Shown here piece after piece: positions 1 through 8,512 of a DNA stretch of 64,000 bases. Numbering within the stretch: position 1 is the stretch's first letter; every line of letters starts with the position of its first letter. The stretch lies in assembly GCA_019637435.1 (NCBI GenBank), contig JAHBVO010000001.1:1364001-1428000 (forward strand), given 5' to 3'. This DNA is from Candidatus Obscuribacterales bacterium. GTDB lineage: Bacteria; Cyanobacteriota; Vampirovibrionia; Obscuribacterales; Obscuribacteraceae. Both the position numbers and the translations under genes were made by a program. A model generated the notes under the pieces. It was given only the letters and a program-made list of their open reading frames with translations. It made no database searches and was not told the DNA's origin.

Positions 1-391
1 CTTCGAATTTAGTGCTCAGGTATTTTGAGAATATGTCCGGGCGCGCCTTGAGATAGCTAACGTATATCAGCCGCGGTATGCCTGCCTTTCGGGCGGCGGT
101 CATCACGCGAATCATGTTTTCCACATGAACGGTTTTAAACTCATTGGGCTCCTGCTCTCGGTTTATCCCAATCAGGTGCACAATCGCATCACAATTATTG
201 AAAGCTTGAAACAGCCTGCGCTCGTCGCTCATCATGAGCGGCATAAAGTTTATGTTCGCTTCTTTCCGCAGAGCCTCGCCTCGGGCGCCCAACCCACGCG
301 CAACCACGGTTGGAAAATGACCGCGCGCGGCCAGTGTCCGAGCAAGATGCCTGCCCAGAAAGCCGGAGCCGCCTGTAATTGCGATTCTCAT
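1..391 (-). CDS. NAD(P)-binding Rossmann / NDUFA9-like epimerase family protein (3' end outside the window)
   Basis: Reading the minus strand from the ATG at 391 gives an uninterrupted frame of 130 codons that runs off the left edge. It opens with a classic dinucleotide-binding beta-alpha-beta unit (ITGGSGFLGRHLA, residues 5-17), followed by DAIVHLIG and RLIYVSYL, which match the early strands of the atypical/extended short-chain dehydrogenase fold. This is the arrangement in NmrA-like and complex I NDUFA9-like NAD(P)H-binding proteins. The substrate cannot be told because the C-terminal half is missing. It is transcribed divergently from the M16 peptidase gene across a 183-bp gap. The fold is well supported; the exact subfamily is a guess. 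Confidence 0.85.
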   Translation of the reverse strand, partial: MRIAITGGSGFLGRHLARTLAARGHFPTVVARGLGARGEALRKEANINFMPLMMSDERRLFQAFNNCDAIVHLIGINREQEPNEFKTVHVENMIRVMTAARKAGIPRLIYVSYLKARPDIFSKYLSTKFE

Positions 392-574
392 TTCGTCGCG
401 TTTTGGCCGTGGTCTGAAGAGGAGCCGTAGTAAAAGGAGTCGCGCCTGATGAAAAGTTTACTCTTTCTGGTCTGATTCGAATAGTTGCCGGGCGTTTGTG
501 CGGTATCTTATTGAGTTCAAAGTCTTCGATTCGCCTGAAAGCGTCATTTAAAACCAAAAAAGCAGAGATTCATA

Positions 575-3394
575 ATGGTAAACACAGTTAAAGAACCGCA
601 GCCAGACCTGGAAAGCATCGGCATCCGAAAGGTTTCGGAAGTCAAGAATGTGCACGAGTACGTGCTCGATAACGGTTTGAAAGTCTTGCTAATGGAGAAC
701 CACTCCGCTCCCGTCATCACCTTTCTTGTTCTTTACAAGGTTGGCAGCCGCAACGAGGGTGTCGGATACACAGGCGCGACCCACTTTCTGGAGCACATGC
801 TCTTCAAAGGCACCAAGAAGCACAATCCTGATAAAGGAAACGGCATCGACGATCTGCTGACTCAAATTGGTGCTTACTGGAATGCCACCACCTGGTTCGA
901 CCGCACCAGTTATTTCGAGGTGGTGCCTGCTGAATTTTTAGATATGTGTGTCAAGCTCGAAGCTGACCGCATGCGTAACTTACTTCTTCGTCAGAGCGAC
1001 CGCGACTCGGAAATGTCGGTTGTTAGAAATGAGCTCGAGCGCGGCGAAAACTATCCAGAAGAAGCGTTGGAGAAGGAACTATATGCGGTGGCATTCCGCG
1101 AGCATCCCTATCACCATCCGACGATCGGCTGGCGCAGTGACGTGGAAGGCGTGGCGCTTGACCGGCTGCGTGAGTTCTACGATACCTTTTATTATCCAAA
1201 CAACGCCACCGTTATTTTGCTCGGCGATTTTGAACATCAATCAGCTTTGCGATTGATTCATAAGCATTATGGCTCGATCAAACCGTCACCGGCACCGATA
1301 CCACATGTCTACACCGTCGAGCCACCACAGGAAGGCGAGCGCCGTTTTGAAATCGTTCGCGCCGGTGACTTGCCTAAGGTCTGGATGGGCTTCCACATCT
1401 CCGAAGCTGACCATGAAGACACCTATCCGCTTGCTGCGGCTCGTCACATTCTTGGAAGCAGTTTCGAACGCTCCAGTCGTTTGTATAAGTGCTTGATTGA
1501 AACCGAGATTGCAGCTGAGGCATTCTGCCGTCATGACGAGCTTCGTGACCCTGGCTTGTTCATAATAGGTGGTACTTTGAATCCAGGCGTTCCAATCGAA
1601 AAAGCCGAGACAGCAATTCTGGAAGAGCTCCGGAAAATGGCTAGTGAGCCAGTGGGTGAAGAGGAGTTGAGACGTGCCAAGAGCGCTAATCTGAAGGGAA
1701 CGATTCTGGCGAAATCCGATCCTAGCTCAATGGCGTTTATGCTAGGTGAGGCCGAGTCCAAAGCGGACTGGATGTGGCTCATGAATTATGACGACAAGTT
1801 CGAGGCTGTCACCGCCGACGATATCATGCGAGTGATCGGAAAATATTTCATTAAAACCAACCGCACGATCGGGTATTTCAAACCGCAGCAAATGGAAGAC
1901 GTTCCGGCTCCGGCACCTCAATATGATGGTGTTGATGAGATGGGCGAATACGCTGAAGAAGTGCCCGGACAGCTCCCTTCCGAATTCAAGGAACCGGAAG
2001 TGCAGACGCGCAAAATGAGCGGAGAAGATGCTTCATATCCGGCTGATGAACTTGAGAAATTGTTGGCTGAAGCACCAAAATCGGTCAAGGTCAAAATTCC
2101 CAAGTCGGTCACTTCAGGCAGTAAGTTTGTGGACCGCGTTTATCAAGAGACGCTTCCCAACGGTTTAACCGTGATGGTCATGGAAAATCCCGGAACCGAA
2201 TCTATCGGGTTCGCGTTCAACCTCAGGGCTGGTCGCTACTTCACCTGCAAAGACGAGAATAGTGCCCTTGCTGAACTTGTCGGAGAAATGCTGCCACGAG
2301 GCTCCAAAAATTACGACAAAACTCAGATTGCAGAGATGCTCGAGGATATGGGTATCCCCGGTGGTCTGGAGTTTGGCGTCGATAATTATCGCTTGAGTGT
2401 AGCGACCAATCTGGTGGCGTCCGATTTCAAAACCTACCTCAAGCTTCTCGATGATGTTTTGCGGAATCCTCTTATGGAAGAAGAAGAACTTCGAAAAGTT
2501 CGAGTTGAATGGACTGCAAAACTGGTTGAGGCTACCAATAACACGCGCAGCGTTGCTTGGAATGGATTGAAACGGATCCTGTATCCGGAATCACATCCGT
2601 TTTTCGAGAAGACGTTTGCCGAGCAAATCGGAGAATTTGCTTCGGTAAACTCAGAACAGCTGCTTGCCGGGCATAAGCGGCTCGTCAGTCCACAGTCAGC
2701 GGTTATGGCGATTGTCGGGGATATCACCGTTGAAGAGGCAATGAAGATCGTAAAAGAACAATTTGGTGATTGGACTGGTGAAAAACCGGGCGCAATTGCT
2801 ATTCCGGATGTCACCATTACTGATACCAGAAAGTATTTCGAGATCAACTTGCCTGACAAGAGTAGTGCTGACATTATTTTGTCCCACCCAACCAGTTTGA
2901 AACGCTCGGCTAAAGACTTCTATGCCGCGAGAATGGCGAATGCTGCCCTTGGTCAAGACACGATAACGTCGCGCCTTGGACAAGTGGTCCGTGATCGAGC
3001 AGGATTGACATACGGTATCCACTCAGTATTTTCGGACACTGCATTTGGTGGCGCGCCATGGTCCGTAATGCTGACTGTGAATCCGAAGAATATTGACAAA
3101 GCCCTTTTCCTTGTAGACAAAGTTCTCGACGAGTACATGGAGCGCGGCATTTCGGAAGAAGAGCTCTCACGTGAAATTGGGCGTGCCGTCGGCTCCTTTA
3201 AGGTGGGTCTTGCATCATCGATGGGAATCGCCAGGGTGCTTGCTGAGCTGGAATTCCTGGGACTCGGAACAGCGGAGCTGGACAAGATAAGCAAGAAGTA
3301 TTTATCCGTCACTAAGGCTCAAGCCGACGATGCGATGCGCAAATACTTCCAGCCCAAAAATGCCACGGCAATGATTGCCGGAACGCTTCCCTGA
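575..3394 (+). CDS. M16 family zinc metallopeptidase (two-domain, pitrilysin/MPP-like)
   Basis: A 939-residue protein with two M16 modules in tandem. The N-terminal module carries the inverted zinc motif HFLEH (residues 70-74) and, about 80 residues later, the acidic VRNELERGENY segment that supplies the third zinc ligand. The C-terminal module (from about residue 530) keeps the fold-typical stretches but has no HxxEH (the equivalent region reads LAELVGEMLPRG), so it should be the non-catalytic clamp half, as usual in fused M16 enzymes. No signal peptide is visible, which suggests a cytoplasmic enzyme or non-classical export. Family members degrade or process peptides; the substrate here is unknown. 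The gene is monocistronic and is followed by two tandem hairpins. Confidence 0.95.
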   Translation: MVNTVKEPQPDLESIGIRKVSEVKNVHEYVLDNGLKVLLMENHSAPVITFLVLYKVGSRNEGVGYTGATHFLEHMLFKGTKKHNPDKGNGIDDLLTQIGAYWNATTWFDRTSYFEVVPAEFLDMCVKLEADRMRNLLLRQSDRDSEMSVVRNELERGENYPEEALEKELYAVAFREHPYHHPTIGWRSDVEGVALDRLREFYDTFYYPNNATVILLGDFEHQSALRLIHKHYGSIKPSPAPIPHVYTVEPPQEGERRFEIVRAGDLPKVWMGFHISEADHEDTYPLAAARHILGSSFERSSRLYKCLIETEIAAEAFCRHDELRDPGLFIIGGTLNPGVPIEKAETAILEELRKMASEPVGEEELRRAKSANLKGTILAKSDPSSMAFMLGEAESKADWMWLMNYDDKFEAVTADDIMRVIGKYFIKTNRTIGYFKPQQMEDVPAPAPQYDGVDEMGEYAEEVPGQLPSEFKEPEVQTRKMSGEDASYPADELEKLLAEAPKSVKVKIPKSVTSGSKFVDRVYQETLPNGLTVMVMENPGTESIGFAFNLRAGRYFTCKDENSALAELVGEMLPRGSKNYDKTQIAEMLEDMGIPGGLEFGVDNYRLSVATNLVASDFKTYLKLLDDVLRNPLMEEEELRKVRVEWTAKLVEATNNTRSVAWNGLKRILYPESHPFFEKTFAEQIGEFASVNSEQLLAGHKRLVSPQSAVMAIVGDITVEEAMKIVKEQFGDWTGEKPGAIAIPDVTITDTRKYFEINLPDKSSADIILSHPTSLKRSAKDFYAARMANAALGQDTITSRLGQVVRDRAGLTYGIHSVFSDTAFGGAPWSVMLTVNPKNIDKALFLVDKVLDEYMERGISEEELSREIGRAVGSFKVGLASSMGIARVLAELEFLGLGTAELDKISKKYLSVTKAQADDAMRKYFQPKNATAMIAGTLP

Positions 3395-3400
3395 GTTGCC

Positions 3401-3470
3401 ATTACGGGTGGTACTAGTGTCACCCGTGATGCCTGACGAATATATCGTCCTCGAATTAAGAGGACGATAT
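3401..3470 (+). terminator. Two tandem hairpins after the M16 peptidase gene
   Basis: The first hairpin has arms ATTACGGGTG (3401-3410) and CACCCGTGAT (3421-3430), ten pairs with one G-T. The second has perfect ten-base arms ATATCGTCCT (3442-3451) and AGGACGATAT (3461-3470) with a nine-base loop. Neither has a long T tract, so rho-independent termination is plausible but not certain; mRNA 3'-end protection is an alternative. Confidence 0.5.
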
Positions 3471-3534
3471 CTCTGTACATATAGATCGTTTTTGGCTAAC
3501 ATTAGCCTGGCTTACTAGAGAGCGGGCATATCAA

Positions 3535-4188
3535 ATGAGCAACCACCAAGTTTCATCGCAGTATACGCACACACCGGACCTCTTGAGTCTGGAGGGGCTT
3601 GATGATTTTCTCTGCGGTCTCATCGACGAGCTGTTTCACGTCGAAGCCGAAGGTCCACAAGAAAATTCCAGTCGAGCAGAACTGGCTCTGATCGAAAACG
3701 ATATCATCGACGATATCGAAAATAATGACCGGGGAAATGTTGTTTCGGCGCTTCCTGGTTTGTTTGCAAGAAGTGCTGCGGCAGCTAAATCGATTGATGA
3801 GCGTCCGAGCCTTTTTGAAGGCGACGCGGACACGAATCAATGGCTCCTGAGAGTAAAACTTTTAGAGTCGCAACTCGATTACAGAACGAATGAACTTCAA
3901 GAGTCGCTGCGTCGCATGCGATGGTTGGAGAACGAATTGGCTTCTCGTGAGGATCAAGTAAAGTACTTGCCGGAGCTTTTAAAGCGCAGTGTAGACGCGA
4001 CCCGGTATGAGTTGGAACTGGATGACCTCAAGCTCAAGTTGGAATTTCTAACTAGCGAGCTTAGTTCGGCAAATGAGCAATTAGCTACAATCAAGGCAAA
4101 TTGGTTGGGGCGTTTAAGTCTTTGGCTGGCGTCAAAGAAAGCAGATATGGAGCGAACAGAGCAACCTATCTGTGAGGCGAGTGATTAG
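3535..4188 (+). CDS. Hypothetical protein with C-terminal coiled coil
   Basis: A 217-residue acidic protein I do not recognise. Residues 1-100 are polar and low in obvious structure, with a cluster of Asp/Glu/Ile (DIIDDIENND). From about residue 105 to 195 the sequence has heptad-like spacing of Leu with abundant Glu/Lys/Arg (LRVKLLESQL, LRRMRWLENEL, LDDLKLKLEFL), which predicts a coiled coil, then a short tryptophan-containing tail (WLGRLSLWLASKK) that could be an amphipathic helix. No signal peptide. It stands alone between the M16 gene and a secreted TPR gene and is followed by a hairpin terminator, so it is probably transcribed by itself. It could be a scaffold or filament-like protein. 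Confidence 0.7.
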   Translation: MSNHQVSSQYTHTPDLLSLEGLDDFLCGLIDELFHVEAEGPQENSSRAELALIENDIIDDIENNDRGNVVSALPGLFARSAAAAKSIDERPSLFEGDADTNQWLLRVKLLESQLDYRTNELQESLRRMRWLENELASREDQVKYLPELLKRSVDATRYELELDDLKLKLEFLTSELSSANEQLATIKANWLGRLSLWLASKKADMERTEQPICEASD

Positions 4189-4218
4189 TCGATCGTCTCA
4201 GGCAAATGGATTTGCGAG

Positions 4219-4247
4219 CGCCCTGTTTCGACGGGGCGTTTGTCTTT
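4219..4247 (+). terminator. Rho-independent terminator
   Basis: Stem CGCCCTG (4219-4225) pairs with CGGGGCG (4232-4238) with one G-T pair, a six-base loop TTTCGA, then TTTGTCTTT. It lies 30 bp after the coiled-coil gene and just before the next open frame, which argues that the next gene has its own promoter. Confidence 0.65.
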
Positions 4248-4342
4248 GGTAAACTGGACGAATGAAACCGAATGGAACTCGCTCTCTAGTTTGCTCGATA
4301 ACAAGTTTTCTTGTCGGTCATCTATCGCCGGTATCATTTACT

Positions 4343-5035
4343 ATGCGATTAGTGTCGTCAACTGTGGTTGGTTTGACGCTCATAAGTTCTTTATTGGGGA
4401 CTCTGTCGCCGGCATTCTGCCAGGCTGACGGTTACGAACCAAGTTCAGATGAACAACCACAGTTCATAATCTACCTTCCGCGAGGCGATGGTACGAAAGG
4501 CACATTTGGCGGTGTTGTTCCGACTGGGACGCTGGCTCAATCAGATTGGTTTATTCTCGATCAAAAAGCAAGGCAGTCCATTCTTGACGAAAATTTGTCG
4601 AACGCGGAAAACCTTTTCAAGCAAGGCATTCAGAAGGCTGAAGCAAAAGCGATGTACGAACCCGGCGTGATAAATTCGTTTTGCGGGCTAGCGTTTCTCT
4701 ATCACAAGCAAGGTAATAACGCTGAGTCCGAGCGCGTTTACGAATACGCGATGAGGTATTTGGAAGGAGTGTCCGGTGGGCGTGATAGCGCAAGATTCGC
4801 AGACTACTTGCCTGACCTGGCATGGCTGTACAATGCTCACGGCAAGCCTGACAAGGCGGAGGTTCTATTGAAAAGTGCCATCGCAATTCGCGAGCGTCGC
4901 TTCGGAGAGTACAGCAAGGAGCTTGAAAAAAGTCTGGGCGACTACGCGTACTTCCTGCGCAAAAATGGTCGCGACACTGAAGCTCGGCACTTAGATGCAA
5001 GAATCAAATTGATTCAAAGTCATGTTTCTGAGTAG
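4343..5035 (+). CDS. Secreted TPR-repeat protein
   Basis: The frame is open from an ATG at 4262, but the internal ATG at 4343 gives a standard signal peptide (MRLVSSTVVGLTLISSLLG, cleavage near AFCQA), so I take 4343 as the start (230 residues); neither start has a clear Shine-Dalgarno. The mature protein has at least three tetratricopeptide-like helix pairs, including GLAFLYHKQGNNAESERVY, LAWLYNAHGKPDKAEVLL and YAYFLRKNGRDTEA. TPR proteins of this kind scaffold protein contacts; exported ones are probably envelope or periplasmic. It is one of several secreted TPR genes in the window (also 47611 and 54758) and lies 27 bp ahead of the methyltransferase gene, so the two may be co-transcribed. 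Confidence 0.75.
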   Translation: MRLVSSTVVGLTLISSLLGTLSPAFCQADGYEPSSDEQPQFIIYLPRGDGTKGTFGGVVPTGTLAQSDWFILDQKARQSILDENLSNAENLFKQGIQKAEAKAMYEPGVINSFCGLAFLYHKQGNNAESERVYEYAMRYLEGVSGGRDSARFADYLPDLAWLYNAHGKPDKAEVLLKSAIAIRERRFGEYSKELEKSLGDYAYFLRKNGRDTEARHLDARIKLIQSHVSE

Positions 5036-5062
5036 AGCAAGCGCACCATATATGGAGGCAAC

Positions 5063-5920
5063 GTGGACAAACCCGACGCGACCATGCTCTGGGAAGAGAA
5101 CGCGGAAGCCTGGACTCAGTTGGCTCGCATGGGCTATGACATATACCGCGACGGATGTAACAGTCCGGCTTTTCTAAACATGCTGCCGCCGGTAACGGGT
5201 TTAAAAGGGCTGGATGTTGGATGCGGTGAAGGCGCCAATACCAGAAGTGTGGCGGCTTTAGGGGCGACGATGGTGGGAGTGGATGTTTCCCCCACCTTCA
5301 TCAAGCACGCGCAGGGTTTCGAACAGAGAAATGATTCCGGAAAGGCGCATGAATTGCCGATTGATGATATGCCAGTGCGAACGTCTTCACCTATCGAGTA
5401 CCTCGTGACTGATGGGGCTCTGCTGCCATTTGCCTCCCGGAGTTTTGATTTCGTTATGTCTACGATGGTTTTAATGGACATCGAAAACGTTGAGGCTACG
5501 CTGAAAGAGATAAATCGCGTGATGAAACGAGATGGATTTTTTCAGTTTTCAATTGTGCATCCTTGTTTTCAAACTCCAGGAATGCGTTGGCTCATCGATA
5601 GCTCTGGTAATCGAAATGGCGTTGAGGCCGCTCGATATTTTCAAGAAGGTCGCATAGACGATGAATGGACATTCACCGCAGCACCGGCGGAAGTGCTAAA
5701 GTCGTTTAAACCATTTCGTGTTGCTCATTTTCATCGCACCTTGAGCAGTTGGATGACACTGCTTCGCACTACCGGTTTTTATCTGGATGCGCTTATAGAG
5801 CCGTGTCCCGATGACGCTGCGATTGCAAAGTATCCACCGCTTCGCTGTATGAAAGAAGTGCCGCTGTTTCTGCACATGAGAGTTTTAATAGACCCGCAAT
5901 CGCCTATTGGATATGATTAG
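5063..5920 (+). CDS. Class I SAM-dependent methyltransferase
   Basis: A 285-residue protein starting at GTG 5063 with a strong GGAGG four bases upstream. The SAM-binding motif I is clear (GLDVGCGEGANT, about residues 49-60), followed by motif II (MVGVDVS) and the post-motif region LPFASRSFDFVMSTMVLMDI, the pattern of the Methyltransf_11/UbiE-like group of small-molecule methyltransferases. The C-terminal third (YFQEGRIDDEWTF, FRVAHFHRTLSSW) resembles the substrate cap of bacterial family members with unassigned substrates. It acts in the cytoplasm. The fold and SAM use are well supported; the substrate is unknown. A weak hairpin follows at 5924-5944. Confidence 0.9.
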   Translation: MDKPDATMLWEENAEAWTQLARMGYDIYRDGCNSPAFLNMLPPVTGLKGLDVGCGEGANTRSVAALGATMVGVDVSPTFIKHAQGFEQRNDSGKAHELPIDDMPVRTSSPIEYLVTDGALLPFASRSFDFVMSTMVLMDIENVEATLKEINRVMKRDGFFQFSIVHPCFQTPGMRWLIDSSGNRNGVEAARYFQEGRIDDEWTFTAAPAEVLKSFKPFRVAHFHRTLSSWMTLLRTTGFYLDALIEPCPDDAAIAKYPPLRCMKEVPLFLHMRVLIDPQSPIGYD

Positions 5921-5923
5921 GCA

Positions 5924-5950
5924 AATCATTTTTAGTGAATGATTCTTTTA
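5924..5950 (+). terminator. Possible weak terminator
   Basis: Arms AATCATT (5924-5930) and AATGATT (5938-5944) form a seven-pair A/T-rich stem followed by CTTTTA. The stem is weak, so confidence is low. Confidence 0.35.
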
Positions 5951-6000
5951 GCAGTCAGTCTTATTACTAACCGAGTTGATGATTCGGGCAAATCTAGCCA

Positions 6001-7200
6001 ATGAGTAAACGTTCGACCCCGGTCTTAATCGGAGATCTGCTTGTTAAGTCGGAGCTGGTTTCGCTCGGTCAATTTGCCGATGCTATGCCGATTTCGCTTA
6101 AGACCGGATTGCCGGTGGGGCGGGTTCTCGTTGGGTCCGGTTTTTTGACCGAACCAGAGTTCAAGGCCGCGGTAACTGCTCAATCTCTGGTCCGTGAGAA
6201 CTTGTTGCCAATGGAGATGGCAATCAACTCCTTGCGACTGGCACGCCAGCAGCGACTCACTTTCGATGAGGCGCTCAGGCAGATAGGTTGGCGATCTGAG
6301 TATTACGAAGCCACGAATCGGCTTGGCGACCTGATTGTTGATGCCGGTTGCATGAAGGCTTCGGATCTCGAGGGTGCTCTCGATGCTTGTTTTACCTCGG
6401 GACTTCCTCTTGGGCGCGTTCTCGTGTTGCGCGGTGTCTGCAATGAGATGCTAACCTACGCTGCGTTGACTGCGCAGGTCCTGCTCCGCGAAGGGAACAT
6501 CACTCGGGAGCAGGCCCTCGAAGGACTCAAAATCGTAAACCAGCGCAAGATTACGATGGAAGAGTCGCTCGATCAGCAAGGTCTGATTGCCAAACGCGGT
6601 CACACAATCCGGCTTGGAGAGCTGTTGATGCTTGCCAGTCTGGTGTCGGAAATCGATTTGTTGTCGGCGGTCGAACGCGGAATGCTTGATGAGCAGCCGA
6701 TAGGACAGGTATTGGTGCGTGTCGGGTTGATAACCGAACAGACATTGGAACAGGCGCTTCAACTGCAAAATCTCGTGACTAGAGCGCAGTTGAGACCTCT
6801 GGATGCTGCCGAGGTGCTCAAAAAGGTGCGAAAGACTGGTGTATCCATCGAGAAAGCCATTGCCGAGCTGAGTGGGTCCGGAGCTAGCGGAAATGGATTC
6901 GACGTTATGGAGATGCCGGAGCTTCTGAGAGCCGCCGGATTGCTCGCCCATACGGATATGATTAAGTCCATAGACCAGAGCTCTGCTACTGGTGTTCCTG
7001 TCGAGCAGGTACTGATGAACAGCCATCTTGTGGACCAGGTGACGATGGATGCGGCATCTCGCTGTCAGGCGCTTTTAAAGGCAGGTCAAATCAGTCAGGA
7101 GCAATGCGTGTTCGCCTTGCAGACCTGGATAGGTTCGCGTCGAGATATCGACCAGATCTTATCCGGTGTGGGCTGGAAACCTGCAGAGTCAAAGCTTTAG
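6001..7200 (+). CDS. Four-repeat GspE-N/MshEN-like protein
   Basis: A 399-residue protein built almost entirely of four tandem copies of a roughly 97-residue unit starting near residues 10, 107, 204 and 305. Each begins with a (R/I)(L/I)G(D/E)LL-type strand, then 'LxxAL' about 12 residues later, a second half-motif (LPVGRVLV, LPLGRVLV, QPIGQVLV, VPVEQVLM), a Gln-rich helix (AVTAQ, ALTAQ, ALQLQ) and a polar helix pair. The first two halves match the paired RLGxxL...LPLGxxL pattern of the GspE/MshE N-terminal domain, which binds cyclic di-GMP in MshE-type ATPases. No ATPase domain, signal peptide or membrane segment follows. It faces a degenerate GGDEF gene, and a related protein is encoded at 53240-54586. 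A c-di-GMP effector or adaptor role is inference. Confidence 0.75.
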   Translation: MSKRSTPVLIGDLLVKSELVSLGQFADAMPISLKTGLPVGRVLVGSGFLTEPEFKAAVTAQSLVRENLLPMEMAINSLRLARQQRLTFDEALRQIGWRSEYYEATNRLGDLIVDAGCMKASDLEGALDACFTSGLPLGRVLVLRGVCNEMLTYAALTAQVLLREGNITREQALEGLKIVNQRKITMEESLDQQGLIAKRGHTIRLGELLMLASLVSEIDLLSAVERGMLDEQPIGQVLVRVGLITEQTLEQALQLQNLVTRAQLRPLDAAEVLKKVRKTGVSIEKAIAELSGSGASGNGFDVMEMPELLRAAGLLAHTDMIKSIDQSSATGVPVEQVLMNSHLVDQVTMDAASRCQALLKAGQISQEQCVFALQTWIGSRRDIDQILSGVGWKPAESKL

Positions 7201-7211
7201 GCTCGTACAGA

Positions 7212-7242
7212 AAGGCTCACCACACTATCGTGGGTGAGCCTT
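7212..7242. terminator. Bidirectional terminator between convergent genes
   Basis: Perfect ten-base arms AAGGCTCACC (7212-7221) and GGTGAGCCTT (7233-7242) lie between the stop of the MshEN-like gene (7200) and the stop of the convergent GGDEF gene (7272). On the minus strand the stem is followed by TTTC. Confidence 0.6.
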
Positions 7243-7271
7243 GAAACCATTTAGGACAGCTCTCTTCGAGG

Positions 7272-7964
7272 CTAATCAGATATAACTACACAGTTGCCGC
7301 CTTTGTCGACAGCGGTGTTGAGAGCCTTTTCCAGCTTCTGGAACATCTCGTCGTAGTTGGCACAATGTGCAGGGAATGAGGCTATCCCGAGGCTGAGCGT
7401 GACATGCCAGTTTTGCGTCAAGTCCGAGACACGTTCAAGTTGAATTTTTGAGCGCATACGTTCAGCTAGAATTGATGTGCCTTGCGCGTCTGTTTCCGGG
7501 CAAAGCACGAGCATCTGCTCGGCGCTGTAGCGTGCCGGGACGTCGACGTCACGAATGGTTCTCATTACAAAGTCTGAGACGCCACGAAGAATTGAGTCGG
7601 CAACGTCATGACCGTGACTTTGTTGGATGCCGTACAGTCCATCGACGAGAAACATCAAAAGCGTGCAGTCATGCTTGTATCGCTTGGAACGTTTGAGTTC
7701 GTCGCTGATGATTCTAGTGATTGTGTTGTGGTTATAGAACTGCGTAACGTTGTCCAGGAGCGTGATTCGCTCCATCTCTTTTGGATCGGTCTGTGAGAGA
7801 GTGCTCTGTACGTTGGTGAGGTAACTGCCCTGCTCGAGCTCTTTCAAGCGATTTTGCGTATCGCTCTGGGATTGTTGTTGAACGCGTCCGGTCTTTCTGA
7901 GCATGTTGAGCTTTTGGCGAAAAAGACCTTCTCTTCCCATCAACGGTTCTTGTTGATCGCGCAC
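7272..7964 (-). CDS. Degenerate GGDEF-domain protein
   Basis: A 230-residue protein starting at GTG 7964, eight bases after an AAGGGAG ribosome site. The N-terminal 60 residues are a Gln-rich, probably coiled-coil segment. The GGDEF fold follows (LLDNVTQFYNHNTI, SHGHDVADSILRGVSDFV, SLGIASFPAH, LEKALNTAVDKGGNCVV). By-eye alignment shows the active-site GG(D/E)EF position reads YSAEQ, the first metal Asp of the DxD segment is Leu (FLVDG), and the Asn that contacts GTP is Gln. It should therefore not make cyclic di-GMP and may be a structural or ligand-sensing relic. No signal peptide or sensor domain. It is convergent with the MshEN-like gene. Confidence 0.85.
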   Translation of the reverse strand: MRDQQEPLMGREGLFRQKLNMLRKTGRVQQQSQSDTQNRLKELEQGSYLTNVQSTLSQTDPKEMERITLLDNVTQFYNHNTITRIISDELKRSKRYKHDCTLLMFLVDGLYGIQQSHGHDVADSILRGVSDFVMRTIRDVDVPARYSAEQMLVLCPETDAQGTSILAERMRSKIQLERVSDLTQNWHVTLSLGIASFPAHCANYDEMFQKLEKALNTAVDKGGNCVVISD

Positions 7965-8512
7965 GGCATGTTCTCCCTTAGGTGTACCTTAGCTTTGTAT
8001 AACATATATGGAAGGATTATACTAGGAAAATCCATATATACAACATAGCTGTGTAAAGTGCGGCTTGCGAATCAGTAGCCGTTTTCACAGAATGAAGCTA
8101 GTCCAACTGTTCAACCGCGGCTTTCGCAACTGTTCGGAATGACATTACCCATGGTGGCATGCCCCGGTTCATTCGGCAAATTTCTGTTCTGATGATCCTA
8201 TCTGAATCTATATGCGGCGGTTGTGTGATCGTATGGTTGTCATGAAAAGGTTTGACTCAAAACTTTTCGATGAGAGAAGATGTAATGAGGCTGTGAATGG
8301 ATTGCTTGGTCTCATGACAACTGGCGTGATGGCGCCAGTGGTGGCGACCGAAAAAGTTTATGTGTCGAAGCTTTGTGGAGGGATGGCGGGGTGTTAAACT
8401 ATTTCCAATCTTGATTACCGAAACGAACCGTCTCATTGTCAAGTAACCTGTATATTGAATCTGTTTTGATGCTCGCCTTCGCGATCTGATTCCAGGCGAC
8501 TCGGGAGAAAAA
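7965..8512. other. 548-bp intergenic region between divergent GGDEF and SRPBCC genes
   Basis: No convincing gene. It must hold the promoters for both flanking genes. I see an inverted repeat at 8004-8039 (listed separately) and a small GC hairpin with arms ACTGGCG (8320-8326) and CGCCAGT (8333-8339). A 61-codon open frame at 8212-8397 lacks a ribosome site and family resemblance. Confidence 0.5.
8004..8039. repeat. Inverted repeat upstream of the GGDEF gene
   Basis: Nine-base arms ATATATGGA (8004-8012) and TCCATATAT (8031-8039) are separated by 18 bases, about 40 bp upstream of the GGDEF start. Size and place suit a dimeric regulator's operator, but no regulator is known; the A/T content makes chance possible. 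Confidence 0.35.

Noticed and set aside
195..557. 120-codon minus-strand frame at the left edge
   Set aside because: It overlaps the Rossmann gene in another frame and has Arg-rich shadow-like composition; the frame from 391 has clear dinucleotide-binding motifs.
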